NCBI GenBank assembly: GCA_965199915.1
Contig: OZ241348.1
Span: 1-64,000 of the forward strand
Source of the DNA: VXYL01 sp965199915
Lineage (GTDB): Bacteria > Pseudomonadota > Gammaproteobacteria > Pseudomonadales > Azotimanducaceae
Direction: 5' to 3'
Length of the DNA: 64,000 nt
Positions 1-8,416 of the stretch are shown one piece after another. A program made the translations under genes and the position numbers. The notes beneath the pieces were generated by a model that had not been told where the DNA came from, did no database searches, and saw only the letters and a program-made list of their open reading frames with translations. The first letter of the stretch is position 1. Each line of letters opens with the position of its first letter.

Positions 1-408
1 CACTTCCTCCGTGGCGCCGGGGAACACGGTGGACTCGATGACCACCACGGCCTTCGGGCGCATCAACCCGCCGACCAGACGGCTGGCTTCCCGGAGGGCT
101 TCGAGATCAGGCCGTTTGCGCTGGTCGACGGGCGTTGGCACCGCCACCAAGAACACGTCGCTGCCGCGCAAGTCCTCCGCGCGCGCGGTGAAGCGGAGGC
201 GCGCGGCCCCGGCGAGCCGTTCCGCGTCCACATCGCCGGCGACGTCCGTGCCGCGATCCAGCTCCGCGATGCGCTGCTCGTTGGCGTCGAAGCCCCGCGT
301 GGCGAAGATTTCTCCGAACGCCACCGCCAACGGAAGCCCGACGTGACCGAGCCCGATCACGCCCACGGTGGTGCTGGCGCACAGGGGCGGCGGTGCGGTC
401 TCGGACAT
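1..408 (-). CDS. Nucleotide-sugar dehydrogenase (WbpA/TviB type), N-terminal part
   Basis: This gene runs off the left edge, so only its first 136 codons are visible. It begins with ATG at 408. Residues about 16-30 form a Rossmann dinucleotide site (GVIGLGHVGLPLAVAF). Further on come VPTPVDQRKRPDLEAL and VIESTVFPGATEEV, both typical of the UDP-N-acetylhexosamine 6-dehydrogenase branch (WbpA, TviB, WecC) rather than UDP-glucose dehydrogenase. Enzymes of this family oxidise a UDP-HexNAc to its uronic acid with NAD for surface polysaccharide synthesis. The catalytic cysteine would lie outside the window. It is divergent from the TonB receptor, with 60 bp between the two starts. Family assignment is firm; the exact substrate is not. 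Confidence 0.85.
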   Translation of the reverse strand, partial: MSETAPPPLCASTTVGVIGLGHVGLPLAVAFGEIFATRGFDANEQRIAELDRGTDVAGDVDAERLAGAARLRFTARAEDLRGSDVFLVAVPTPVDQRKRPDLEALREASRLVGGLMRPKAVVVIESTVFPGATEEV

Positions 409-433
409 GGGCGGCATTGTAGCGGGTTGTGCG

Positions 434-439
434 TATAAT
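434..439 (+). promoter_or_regulatory. Candidate -10 box of the TonB receptor gene
   Basis: A perfect TATAAT lies about 30 bp before the ATG of the TonB receptor gene, preceded by TGCG. No convincing -35 box sits 17 bp upstream, so this is a candidate only. It lies in the 60-bp gap between two divergent genes. Confidence 0.4.
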
Positions 440-468
440 CCACCAATCCACAGTTTGGGAAGACGAAC

Positions 469-3400
469 ATGAGGGCATCGGAAGATCTGGTCGCCGCGCA
501 TGATCGCGGCCGTTTCGGACAGGCCACGCGAACACTTGTTCTGGTCACCGGCGTCTGCTGGGTTGGAGCCGCCACGGGCCAAGAGCAAGAACCAGCGGAA
601 CCGAACGCTGGCCCCATCGAAGAGGTGCTCGTCACGGCGCAGCGCGTTGAAGAAAGCGTGCAGGACGTTCCCGTGGCGGTCACCGCCCTCACGGGAGATC
701 TGCTGGAGGAGAAGCAGGTCATCACGCCTTCGGACCTGCAGCTCAACGCGCCCAACGTGTCGTTCACCGCCACGAATTTCGGCGGCTCGAGTTTCAGCAT
801 CCGCGGCATCGGTAATCTGGTCATCGGCCGCACCGGAGAGTCCGGCGTGTCGGCGCATTTGAACGAGATCGCGGTGCCCAACAACCTGAACGCCACCGAG
901 TTCTTCGACATGGAGCGCATTGAGGTGCTGCGCGGGCCGCAAGGCACCCTGTTCGGCCGCAACGCCACCGGCGGCGTCATCAATTTCGTCACGCGCAAGC
1001 CCCGCATGGAGACCTTTGACGGGTATTTGGATCTCGAGGGGGGGAGCTACGGCCATGTGCGCTGGAAAGGCGCCTTGAACCTGCCCCTCGGCGAGCGGTT
1101 CGGGGTGCGCATCGCGGGATTGCAGTTGCGCCGCGACGGCTATGTGGAGAACGTCGCCCACGGGCAAGTCGACAGCAACGGCAACCCGCTGTCCGGCATC
1201 GACGACGACGTGGACGGCCGCGACATCCTGTCCCTGCGGGCGACTTTCGCGTGGCAGCCTACCGACCGCGCCCGGGCGTGGCTCCTCTACAGCGTCTTCA
1301 ACGAAGACGACGACCGCGTGCGCATCAGCAATCAGGTTTGCGTGCGCAATCCGCTGCCCACCACGGGCTGCCTGCCCGACGAGTTCGGCTTCGAGACGCC
1401 CCACCTCGGCTCCACCACGGCCGGTATTTTCGCCGGCCTCGCCGGCGCCCTGCCGCTCGGCCGCGCGCTGGGCAGCTACGACTTCATCCGCCCGACGATC
1501 ACCGGCTTTCGCGAGATGCACACGGACTTCGAGCCCATATTCAAGCAGGACGAGGAAATCCTGGCGTTCGGCGCGGAGTACGACTTCGACAGCTACCAAT
1601 TGAGCCTCGTGGGGGCAAGCCGCCACAACGACTACCTGTCGCAGCAGGACTACGGCATGGACGTGAACGCCTCGCTTGGCCCCACGCCTGGCAACCCCAG
1701 CGGCGCGTGGCCGATTTCCGCCCCCGCCGGCGGCGCCGGCGCCGAGTGGCGCGCGGACAGCCCGTGCAACCTGCTCGACGGCACCGCCGGCGTGGTCGGT
1801 GGTTGCATCCTGGGCGTCGCCACCAACCGCGTCTTCGCCTACGACCAGCTCGATTCGGAAGCCGAGTTCTGGACGCTTGAGGCCAAGATGCGCACTCTGT
1901 TCGACGGCCCGTACAACTTTCTGCTCGGCGCGAGCGTGTTCGAGAGCAGCGACCACGGCGGCTACTATGTGCTGGCGAACACCTTGGACTTGGTGACCAT
2001 CGCGCCGCCAAGCGCGTTTCCCGGCGCGCTGTATCCCGGGTTTTTCATGAACTCCAACAATCCGGATGGGGGCGCCACCTCGGAGGGCACGGCGCTGTTC
2101 GGCGAGCTCTACTACGACTTCTCCGAACGCCTAACGCTCACCGGCGGCCTGCGCTTCAACCGGGACGACAAGGCCACCAGCGACACCAGCGTGCTGGCGA
2201 ACTCCATCGACGCGAACGGCGCCCTCGGCGGTTTGATCACGGGCCGGCAGCCGCTCTGGCTGCGCGTCAGCTTGTTCACCGAGATGGCCAACATCGCGGG
2301 CGGCACCGCCACCGGCCTCAGCGCCGCGTCCAACCGTCTACTCCAATACAACGGCGCCGCCGACGTGTACGCCCAGAACGGTCCAGCGGCCATCGGCGTC
2401 ATCGCCGCGATCGGCGCCGCCAGCCAGATCGGCCAGCTGATTCAGAGCGGGCAGCTGCCGCTCGCGGGAGTGCCGGCGGCAATCGCCGGGCTCGGGTTGC
2501 CGGATCTGTTCCAAGCCACGGTGCTCAGCCTGTTGACCGGCGCCGCCGCCACCGACCCCGGCCTCGCCGCTGGCGGGGCGGCGTTGCGCGCCATCGCCGC
2601 CGCGGTGCCGCCGGTGCCGGCGTTCGGAGAAACCCGGTTCGTCACCGGCAGCCCGTCGGAGGCGTCTTGGGAAGAGGTGAGCGGGCGCATCGGCTTCGAC
2701 TATCGACTGGACGACGGCACGCTGTTGTACGGTTTCTACAGCCGCGGCTACAAGCCGGGCGGCTTCAATCCGGCGATTCCTCCGGATTTCCAAGACAGCT
2801 CGGCGTTCACGTTCGACGCCGAGGCCGTGAACGCCTTCGAGGCGGGCGTGAAGGCGACCTTGGCTGGCGGGCGCCTGCAATTGAACGCCTCGGGCTTCCT
2901 GTATTCCTACGATGGTTTGCAGGTGACGCGCATCCGCAATAACAGTTCCATCAACGACAACGTGGATGCGAACTTGATGGGTCTCGAGGTGGAGGGCCTG
3001 TGGCGACCGGAACGGCTGCCGGGCCTCGCGCTGGACTTCTCCTACGGTTTTCTCAGCAGCGAGGTGGACGGCTCGATGTCGCTCGATCCGGTGAACCGCA
3101 CTGCCGGCGACGACAGCTACGTTCTGCTCAACAACATCGACCCCGGCGCCGTCACCGGCGTCAACTTCATCGCCCGGAAATCGGACATCACCGCCGCCGT
3201 GGTGCAAGCCGCCATACAGAACAGCGCGACGATCCCGGTGCCCGGCACGTTGTACCCGGCCAATGCCGCCGGCGTGGCCATTCCGGCCTATTTCTCGCGC
3301 AACTTCTTGAACGCCCTTGGCGTCGAGACGTCCGATGGTCTGTTGACGGACTTGGACGGCAACCAGCTGCCGAACGCCCCGGAGCACACCGTCAAACTCG

Positions 3401-3714
3401 GTGTGGCGCACACGTGGACGATGAACAACGGCGCCACGCTCACCGGCCGCTGGGACTACTACTGGCAGAGCGAATCCTTTGCGCGCGAGTTCAACAGCGT
3501 CGGCGACGAAATCGATTCCTGGTCGCAGCACAACGCCTCGGCGATGTACGAGAACGGCCGCTGGCTGTTCACCGCGTGGGTGCGCAACATCTTGGACGAC
3601 GACAACGTCACCGGCAAGTATTTGACCTCCGACACCTCGGGTTTCTTCCGCAACTACTTCCTCACCGAGCCGCGCATCTTCGGCGTGTCCATGCGCGCGC
3701 GTTTCGGCGAGTAG
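469..3714 (+). CDS. TonB-dependent outer membrane receptor
   Basis: A 1081-residue protein that should take up a substrate, unknown here, across the outer membrane using TonB energy. A hydrophobic stretch around residues 20-36 acts as a signal peptide after a rather long charged start. It is followed by a TonB-box-like segment (EEVLVTAQRVEESVQDVP) and a plug domain with MERIEVLRGPQGTLFGRNATGG at about 145-165. The remainder is a long beta-barrel rich in aromatic and Asp/Asn residues, ending in a hydrophobic/aromatic strand (RIFGVSMRARFGE). ATG at 469 has GGGAAG upstream. It is convergent with citrate synthase, with 92 bp between the stops. The plug motifs resemble receptors of oligotrophic proteobacteria that often carry carbohydrates or other organics, but the ligand cannot be read from the sequence. 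Confidence 0.93.
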   Translation: MRASEDLVAAHDRGRFGQATRTLVLVTGVCWVGAATGQEQEPAEPNAGPIEEVLVTAQRVEESVQDVPVAVTALTGDLLEEKQVITPSDLQLNAPNVSFTATNFGGSSFSIRGIGNLVIGRTGESGVSAHLNEIAVPNNLNATEFFDMERIEVLRGPQGTLFGRNATGGVINFVTRKPRMETFDGYLDLEGGSYGHVRWKGALNLPLGERFGVRIAGLQLRRDGYVENVAHGQVDSNGNPLSGIDDDVDGRDILSLRATFAWQPTDRARAWLLYSVFNEDDDRVRISNQVCVRNPLPTTGCLPDEFGFETPHLGSTTAGIFAGLAGALPLGRALGSYDFIRPTITGFREMHTDFEPIFKQDEEILAFGAEYDFDSYQLSLVGASRHNDYLSQQDYGMDVNASLGPTPGNPSGAWPISAPAGGAGAEWRADSPCNLLDGTAGVVGGCILGVATNRVFAYDQLDSEAEFWTLEAKMRTLFDGPYNFLLGASVFESSDHGGYYVLANTLDLVTIAPPSAFPGALYPGFFMNSNNPDGGATSEGTALFGELYYDFSERLTLTGGLRFNRDDKATSDTSVLANSIDANGALGGLITGRQPLWLRVSLFTEMANIAGGTATGLSAASNRLLQYNGAADVYAQNGPAAIGVIAAIGAASQIGQLIQSGQLPLAGVPAAIAGLGLPDLFQATVLSLLTGAAATDPGLAAGGAALRAIAAAVPPVPAFGETRFVTGSPSEASWEEVSGRIGFDYRLDDGTLLYGFYSRGYKPGGFNPAIPPDFQDSSAFTFDAEAVNAFEAGVKATLAGGRLQLNASGFLYSYDGLQVTRIRNNSSINDNVDANLMGLEVEGLWRPERLPGLALDFSYGFLSSEVDGSMSLDPVNRTAGDDSYVLLNNIDPGAVTGVNFIARKSDITAAVVQAAIQNSATIPVPGTLYPANAAGVAIPAYFSRNFLNALGVETSDGLLTDLDGNQLPNAPEHTVKLGVAHTWTMNNGATLTGRWDYYWQSESFAREFNSVGDEIDSWSQHNASAMYENGRWLFTAWVRNILDDDNVTGKYLTSDTSGFFRNYFLTEPRIFGVSMRARFGE

Positions 3715-3806
3715 GTGCCTTGGCGGACGCGCGCGACCTTAAGAAGCGCGCGTTCGCCACCGGCGTGGCGGTGCCGGAACCGCGTGCGCCTAGCCAGCGC
3801 GGACGG

Positions 3807-5123
3807 TTAGCCGCGCGCTTCGAGGGGCACGAAATCCCGCGCGGTCTCGCCTTTGTAGAGTTGCCGGGGCCGGCCGATCTTGTACGGCGCGCTCACCATC
3901 TCGCGCCAATGCGCGATCCAACCCGGAGTGCGTCCGGTGGTGAAGATCACCGTGAACATGTCCCTCGGAATGCCCACCGCCTGCAACGTGATGCCGGAAT
4001 AGAAGTCCACGTTGGGGTAGAGCCGCCGCTCGATGAAGAACTCGTCCTCCAAGGCGATCTTCTCCAGCCGCTGGGCCATTTGCAGCATCGGGTCGTTGTC
4101 CACGCCCAGCTCGGCGAGCACCTCGTGGCAGGTCTCTTGCATCACGGTGGCGCGCGGGTCGTAGTTCTTGTAGACGCGGTGGCCGAAGCCCATGATGCGA
4201 AAAGGGTCGTCCTTGTCTTTGGCGCGCGCCACGAACTTGTCGATGTGTTCCGGCGCCCCGATTTCTGCCAGCATGTTGAGCACGGCTTCGTTCGCGCCGC
4301 CGTGCGCCGGGCCCCACAGCGCCGCGATGCCGGCGGCGATGGCCGAGTACGGATTGGTGCCGGTGGAGCCGGCCAACCGCACGGTGGAGGTGGAGGCGTT
4401 TTGCTCGTGGTCGGCGTGCAGCATCAAGATCCGATCCATGGCGCGGGCGATGACCGGGTTGACCGCGTAGTGCTCGTCCTCGGCGAAGGTGGTGTGGAGG
4501 AAGTGCTCGGCGTAGCCCATGCCGTGGCGCGGCGGTGGTGGCGGCGGCAGGCCCTTGCCGTGACGGTAGGTAAGCGCCGCGAGCATCGGAATCTGGGCGA
4601 TGAGGCGCGCCGCGGTGGTCTGCCGGTGGGCTTCCTTGGTGATGTCGAGTCCGTCGTGGTATTCCGCCGCCAAAGCGCCGGCGAGGGCCGTCATGATGCC
4701 CATTGGATGGGCGTCCTTGGAGAACTGCGCCACCATGTTGCGCACGCCGGCGGGCACATGGCGCTCGGCCGCCACCGCGGCGGCGAAAGCGCCTTTCTCC
4801 GCTCGATTCGGGAGATGGTCGTTCAACAGCAGGTGGCAAAGTTCCAGGAAGTCCGATCCGGCCGCTAGCTGCTCGATCGGATAGCCGCGATGCAGCAGCA
4901 TGCCGGCGTCGCCGTCGATGAACGTGATGTTGGAGTCGCAAGCGGCGGTGGAGACGAAGCCGGGGTCGTAGGTGAAGTAGCCGCGATCGGTGAGCGCTCC
5001 GACATCGATCACGGCGTTGCCGAGGCTGGGCCGCAGCACCGGCAGTTCGATGGCATCGCCGCCATCCACAACCAGCCGGGCGCGCTTGCCGGCGACGTTC
5101 GCGGCGCGCGCCGATTCGCCCAT
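3807..5123 (-). CDS. gltA: Citrate synthase (type II)
   Basis: Condenses acetyl-CoA and oxaloacetate to citrate, the first TCA cycle step, in the cytoplasm. From ATG 5123 the protein has 438 residues, close to the proteobacterial hexameric enzyme. Visible motifs include LWGPAHGGANEAVL with the substrate-binding His, MGFGHRVYKNYDPRA with the second His and Arg, and PNVDFYSG with the catalytic Asp. The reading frame stays open 17 codons further upstream, but the next in-frame start adds an unconserved tail, so ATG 5123 (AAGG seven bases upstream) is preferred. A run of six prolines before RHGMGYAEH is unusual for the family. The sucAB genes are elsewhere in this window, so TCA genes are scattered. 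Confidence 0.96.
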   Translation of the reverse strand: MGESARAANVAGKRARLVVDGGDAIELPVLRPSLGNAVIDVGALTDRGYFTYDPGFVSTAACDSNITFIDGDAGMLLHRGYPIEQLAAGSDFLELCHLLLNDHLPNRAEKGAFAAAVAAERHVPAGVRNMVAQFSKDAHPMGIMTALAGALAAEYHDGLDITKEAHRQTTAARLIAQIPMLAALTYRHGKGLPPPPPPRHGMGYAEHFLHTTFAEDEHYAVNPVIARAMDRILMLHADHEQNASTSTVRLAGSTGTNPYSAIAAGIAALWGPAHGGANEAVLNMLAEIGAPEHIDKFVARAKDKDDPFRIMGFGHRVYKNYDPRATVMQETCHEVLAELGVDNDPMLQMAQRLEKIALEDEFFIERRLYPNVDFYSGITLQAVGIPRDMFTVIFTTGRTPGWIAHWREMVSAPYKIGRPRQLYKGETARDFVPLEARG

Positions 5124-5328
5124 GCGCCTGCCTTTCCGATGAATTGCGAGCAAGCCTACAGAACCATCCGCCATCCCGTCAACGCGAAGTTCGCGGCGAC
5201 GAACAACAACCGATGGTTCTGCGGGTGGCGGGATTGCCGACCTTGCCGGCAGCGAGTGGGCGCGCGCGGGGTGTGCGACTTTATTGGCAACGCGCTCCTA
5301 AAGTCGATGGCGGCGGGCAGCCGCAATG

Positions 5329-5868
5329 CTACGACCGAGGCAGGGCCGGGCCATGCTTCTCGTCATCGCGCCCCTGGCCCGCCCGCTTCCGCCGCGTCAA
5401 CCCAAAGCCCTCCAGCAGACCTTCGACCCGGCCAAGCCGCTCGCGCACATCGCCAACCCGCTCGGTCAATGCATCGATCCGCTTGCCCAGTCGATCGATC
5501 CGCTCGCCCAGCTCCCGCTGCACCGCGTTGATCCGCTCGGTCAACGCGTCGATCCGCCCGCCCAGCTCCCGCTGCACCGCGTTGATCCGCTCGGTCAACG
5601 CGTCGATCCGCCCGCCCAGCTCCCGCTGCACCGCGTTGATCCGCTCGGTCAACGCGTCGATCCGCCCGCCCAGCTCCCGCTGCACCGCGTTGATCCGCTC
5701 GGTCAATGCATCGACCCGTCCGCTCAATCGATCGATCCGCTCGCCCAACTCCCGTTGCACCCCAGTGATGCGCTCGCCCATTTCCCGGCGCAACGAGCGG
5801 TTCGATGTGGCGATCGCGATCAAAATCGCGATCCCAACAGTGATGATGGCCCAAAAATCAGGACTCAC
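5329..5868 (-). CDS. Membrane-anchored coiled-coil repeat protein
   Basis: A 179-residue protein of unknown function. It starts at GTG 5868 with a strong AAGGAGG nine bases upstream. Residues about 4-20 form a single membrane segment (FWAIITVGIAILIAIA). Almost all the rest is a predicted coiled coil of 18-residue units of the form GRIDALTERINAVQRELG, with hydrophobic I/L/V spacing. The tail is basic and polar. The topology suggests a membrane protein with a long rod in one compartment. The opposite strand is also open here, but its frames lack a start signal and a membrane anchor and are read as a by-product of the repeats. It lies upstream of gltA on the same strand with 205 bp between them; no functional link is evident. 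Confidence 0.7.
   Translation of the reverse strand: MSPDFWAIITVGIAILIAIATSNRSLRREMGERITGVQRELGERIDRLSGRVDALTERINAVQRELGGRIDALTERINAVQRELGGRIDALTERINAVQRELGGRIDALTERINAVQRELGERIDRLGKRIDALTERVGDVRERLGRVEGLLEGFGLTRRKRAGQGRDDEKHGPALPRS
5507..5722. repeat. Four tandem 54-bp units inside the coiled-coil gene
   Basis: Units start at 5507, 5561, 5615 and 5669. The first three are essentially identical and the fourth diverges near its end. Each encodes 18 residues, so a change in copy number keeps the frame. Near-identity at the DNA level suggests recent expansion or homogenisation. Confidence 0.93.
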
Positions 5869-6170
5869 GACAACAACCTCCTTCTCGTCTTCGTTGTGTG
5901 CGGCTTGCGCCAGCTCGGCGCGGCACCGCGCCCGCGCATGTGGCTTGTCGTTCGGCGCGCATGCGTCTGGGACATCTTAGACCGACCAGACCGGCGAAAA
6001 AATGGGCTGATGCTCGATGTAGCGCGCGCTTTTGCCGCATTGGACTGTAAGACATCGCCCTCTTTTCGCAAGGCGGCACGCCCCGACAACGTTCAGGTCA
6101 AGGAGGCCAGATCAAGCGCGGGATCGCAGCCGCATCGCACCCTCGCCGCCAAATGCCGCACATGCGCGCG

Positions 6171-8327
6171 CAGGGCTATTTCACGCTGTCGCGGAAGTGG
6201 TTGAGAGCAAGGGGCGGAAAGAAAGGCTGGCTATTTGGGCGCGGAAGGTGTATCAAGTCGCGCATGGAGAAGAGCGAAGGGGCGGCGGAACGCTTGAACG
6301 TGGTGGTGCGGGAGGTGTCGGTGCGTCCGGCGCGGGCGGACGAGCGCCGGCGGTGGGACGGTCTGATGGCGGAGCACCACTACTTGGGATTCAAGCAGTT
6401 CGCGGGGCGCGGTCTGCGGCACGTGGCGGAGTGGCGGGGCCATTGGGTGGCGCTGGTGGGCTGGCAGTCCGGGGCGTTCAAGTGCGGCCCGCGGGATCGG
6501 TGGCTGGGGTGGCATCGCTCGGTGCAGTTCCGGCGTCTGCACCTGATCGGGAACAACACGCGGTTCCTGGTGCTGCCGGAGGCGTGGGGGGTGCCGGGTC
6601 TGGCGTCGCGGGCGCTGTCGCGGAGTCTGCGGCGTCTGAGCGCGGATTGGCGGGAGGCGCACGGGCATCCTTTGGAGCTGGCGGAGACGTTCGTGGATCC
6701 GTCGCTGTTCCGCGGGACGTGCTACTTGGCGTCGAACTGGACGCCGGTGGGTCGGACGCGGGGCTTCGCGCGGCACAACGGCCAGTACACGGACGCGGGC
6801 GGTTCGAGCAAGGAGATGTACGTTCGCCCGCTGCGCCCGGACGCGCGGGCGCGGCTGGCGGACGCGGTGGATCGCGTGGAGTGGGGCGCGCCGAAGGAGT
6901 GGTCGGCGCCGTGGCGGACGGACGAGCTGCGGTCGCTGCGGGACCTGTTCGCGGAGTTGCCGGACTGCCGGCGCGACCAGGGGAAGAAGCACCGGCTGGC
7001 GACGGTGCTGTCGCTGGTGGCGCTGGCGCGGTTGTCGGGGCGTTCGGGGCCGGCGGCGGCGGAGCGGTACGCGAAGGCGCTGTCGCAGGAGGAGCTGGCG
7101 GCGGTCGGCGCGTGGCGGAACCCGCGCGCGGGAAAGCGGGAGGCGCCGTCGGACTCGACGTTCCGCCGGGTGATGGCGGACACCGACCCGGACGCGCTGC
7201 GGCAGGTGCTGTCGCGCTGGTCGGCGCCGCGCGCGGAGGCGGACGCGGCGCGCGAGGAGGCGGCGGCGCGGGAGCGCGAGGCCGCGGCGGGCGTCCGGGA
7301 CATCCGCGACCGCTTCGACCGGCGGGCGCTGTCGACGGACGGCAAGCGCATCCGCGGCGCGAACCGCAACGCGGGCGGCGACGCCCACTACGAGACCGTG
7401 ACGCTGGTGGCGCGCGACGGCCGGCCGGTGGCGAGCCGCTGCGTCTTCGAGGAGGGCGGCGAGGCCGCGGCCACGGCGGCGCTGTTCGAGGACGTGGACG
7501 TGAGCGGGCGGATGGTCACGCTCGACGCCCTGCACACGTCGTACGACACGGAGCGCCGCCTGATCGAGATGCACGGCGCCGACTATCTGTTCGCGGTCAA
7601 GGCCAACTGCCCGGAAACCTTCGAGGCGCTGGCGGCGCTGGACTGGGACGCGCCCGGCGTCCGCCGCCACGAGGCGCCGCCGGAGAAGGCGCACGGGCGC
7701 ATCGAGCGGCGCGCCGTCGCCGCGCTCGACCTGCCGAAGGGCATGCTGAACTTCCGCCACGCCCGCCAGGCGTTCCGCGTCCGCCGCCAGCGCGCCGTCG
7801 TCAAGACCGGCAGGACGGCCGAGGAAACCGCCTGCGGCATCTGCTCGGTCGCCGCCGAGCGGGCCGGCCCCGAACGCCTGCTGGCTTGGAACCGCGGCCA
7901 CTGGATGGTCGAGAACGGCAACCACCACCCCCGCGACGCCAGCCTGGGCGAGGACGCCTGCCGCGTCCGCGCCCGCCGCGCGCCGGCCAACAACGCCACC
8001 ATGAACAACATCGCCCTCGCCGTCGTCCGGCACCGCGGCTTCCGCTTCGTGCCCGAAGCCATCGACCACTTCCCGATGCGCCGCGCGGACGCCTTCGACG
8101 CCGTCCTCTCGCCCGACTGAGCCTCCCCGCAAGTCCATCGCCGCATTCCCGAGCGCTCCGGCGATCCCGGGCGGCCGCCATCCCCGCGCAAGGGCGGAAA
8201 GCGGCCGCAAGCCGCGCCAAAGACGAACTCGAACGCCGCCCGAAGGCCGGTCGCGCACCGCGTCGCGCTCAACCCGCCACGCCGCTCCTGCCAAAACGCG
8301 CCCCGTCCTTAGCGTGAAAACACCCTG
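6171..8327 (+). mobile_element. ISAs1-like insertion sequence with a DruA-domain transposase
   Basis: The element is 2157 bp and complete. Its ends are 17-bp imperfect inverted repeats: CAGGGCTATTTCACGCT at 6171-6187 and the complement of CAGGGTGTTTTCACGCT at 8311-8327, with three mismatches. It is flanked by a 10-bp direct repeat, CATGCGCGCG, at 6161-6170 and 8328-8337. CAGGG termini and 8- to 10-bp duplications fit the ISAs1 family. The intact ends, target duplication and open transposase gene suggest a fairly recent insertion. The 302 bp between the coiled-coil start (5868) and the left end hold no gene I can support. Confidence 0.9.
6264..8120 (+). CDS. Transposase: DruA-like (DUF4338) domain fused to ISAs1-type DDE domain
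   Basis: A 618-residue protein from ATG 6264. Roughly residues 15-190 match the DUF4338/DruA pattern: AEHHYLGF near the start, RRLHLIGNNTRFLVLPEA, LASRALSRSLRRLSADW, ELAETFVDPSLFRGTCYLASNW and VGRTRGF. From about 215 an ISAs1-type region follows: a helical N-terminal part, then LSTDGKRIRG (first Asp), VTLDALHT (second Asp) and GHWMVENGNHH (Glu), completing a DDE set. The frame extends 37 codons further up through the inverted repeat, so the internal ATG is preferred. DruA is known from the Druantia phage-defence systems, but here the domain sits on a transposase within a bounded IS, so a role in transposition is more likely. Codon use is more GC-biased than neighbouring genes. Confidence 0.88.
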   Translation: MEKSEGAAERLNVVVREVSVRPARADERRRWDGLMAEHHYLGFKQFAGRGLRHVAEWRGHWVALVGWQSGAFKCGPRDRWLGWHRSVQFRRLHLIGNNTRFLVLPEAWGVPGLASRALSRSLRRLSADWREAHGHPLELAETFVDPSLFRGTCYLASNWTPVGRTRGFARHNGQYTDAGGSSKEMYVRPLRPDARARLADAVDRVEWGAPKEWSAPWRTDELRSLRDLFAELPDCRRDQGKKHRLATVLSLVALARLSGRSGPAAAERYAKALSQEELAAVGAWRNPRAGKREAPSDSTFRRVMADTDPDALRQVLSRWSAPRAEADAAREEAAAREREAAAGVRDIRDRFDRRALSTDGKRIRGANRNAGGDAHYETVTLVARDGRPVASRCVFEEGGEAAATAALFEDVDVSGRMVTLDALHTSYDTERRLIEMHGADYLFAVKANCPETFEALAALDWDAPGVRRHEAPPEKAHGRIERRAVAALDLPKGMLNFRHARQAFRVRRQRAVVKTGRTAEETACGICSVAAERAGPERLLAWNRGHWMVENGNHHPRDASLGEDACRVRARRAPANNATMNNIALAVVRHRGFRFVPEAIDHFPMRRADAFDAVLSPD

Positions 8328-8416
8328 CATGCGCGCGCAGCAGCGGTTGAGTTTCGCGTTCGCATGGCGCATGGTTCGCTATCGCGGTAGGTTGCCGCAG
8401 GCACATGGAGCCAACG

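Noticed and set aside
3715..3806. A rho-independent terminator between the TonB receptor gene and gltA
   Set aside because: Short GC stems exist (GCCAC-CGGC-GTGGC and GCGCGC pairs) but there is no T-run on either strand.
5507..5722. The tandem repeats as a CRISPR array
   Set aside because: The units abut with no spacers and lie inside a coding frame with 18-residue periodicity.
6264..8120. A Druantia defence system
   Set aside because: Only a DruA-like domain is present, on a transposase inside IS ends. No DruB-E or helicase gene lies nearby.
6231..8372. Long open frames on the minus strand through the first IS, and similar ones opposite aceE, murE, sucA and tadG
   Set aside because: High GC leaves antisense frames open. 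These have Arg/Pro/Ala-rich, low-complexity translations and no family motifs.
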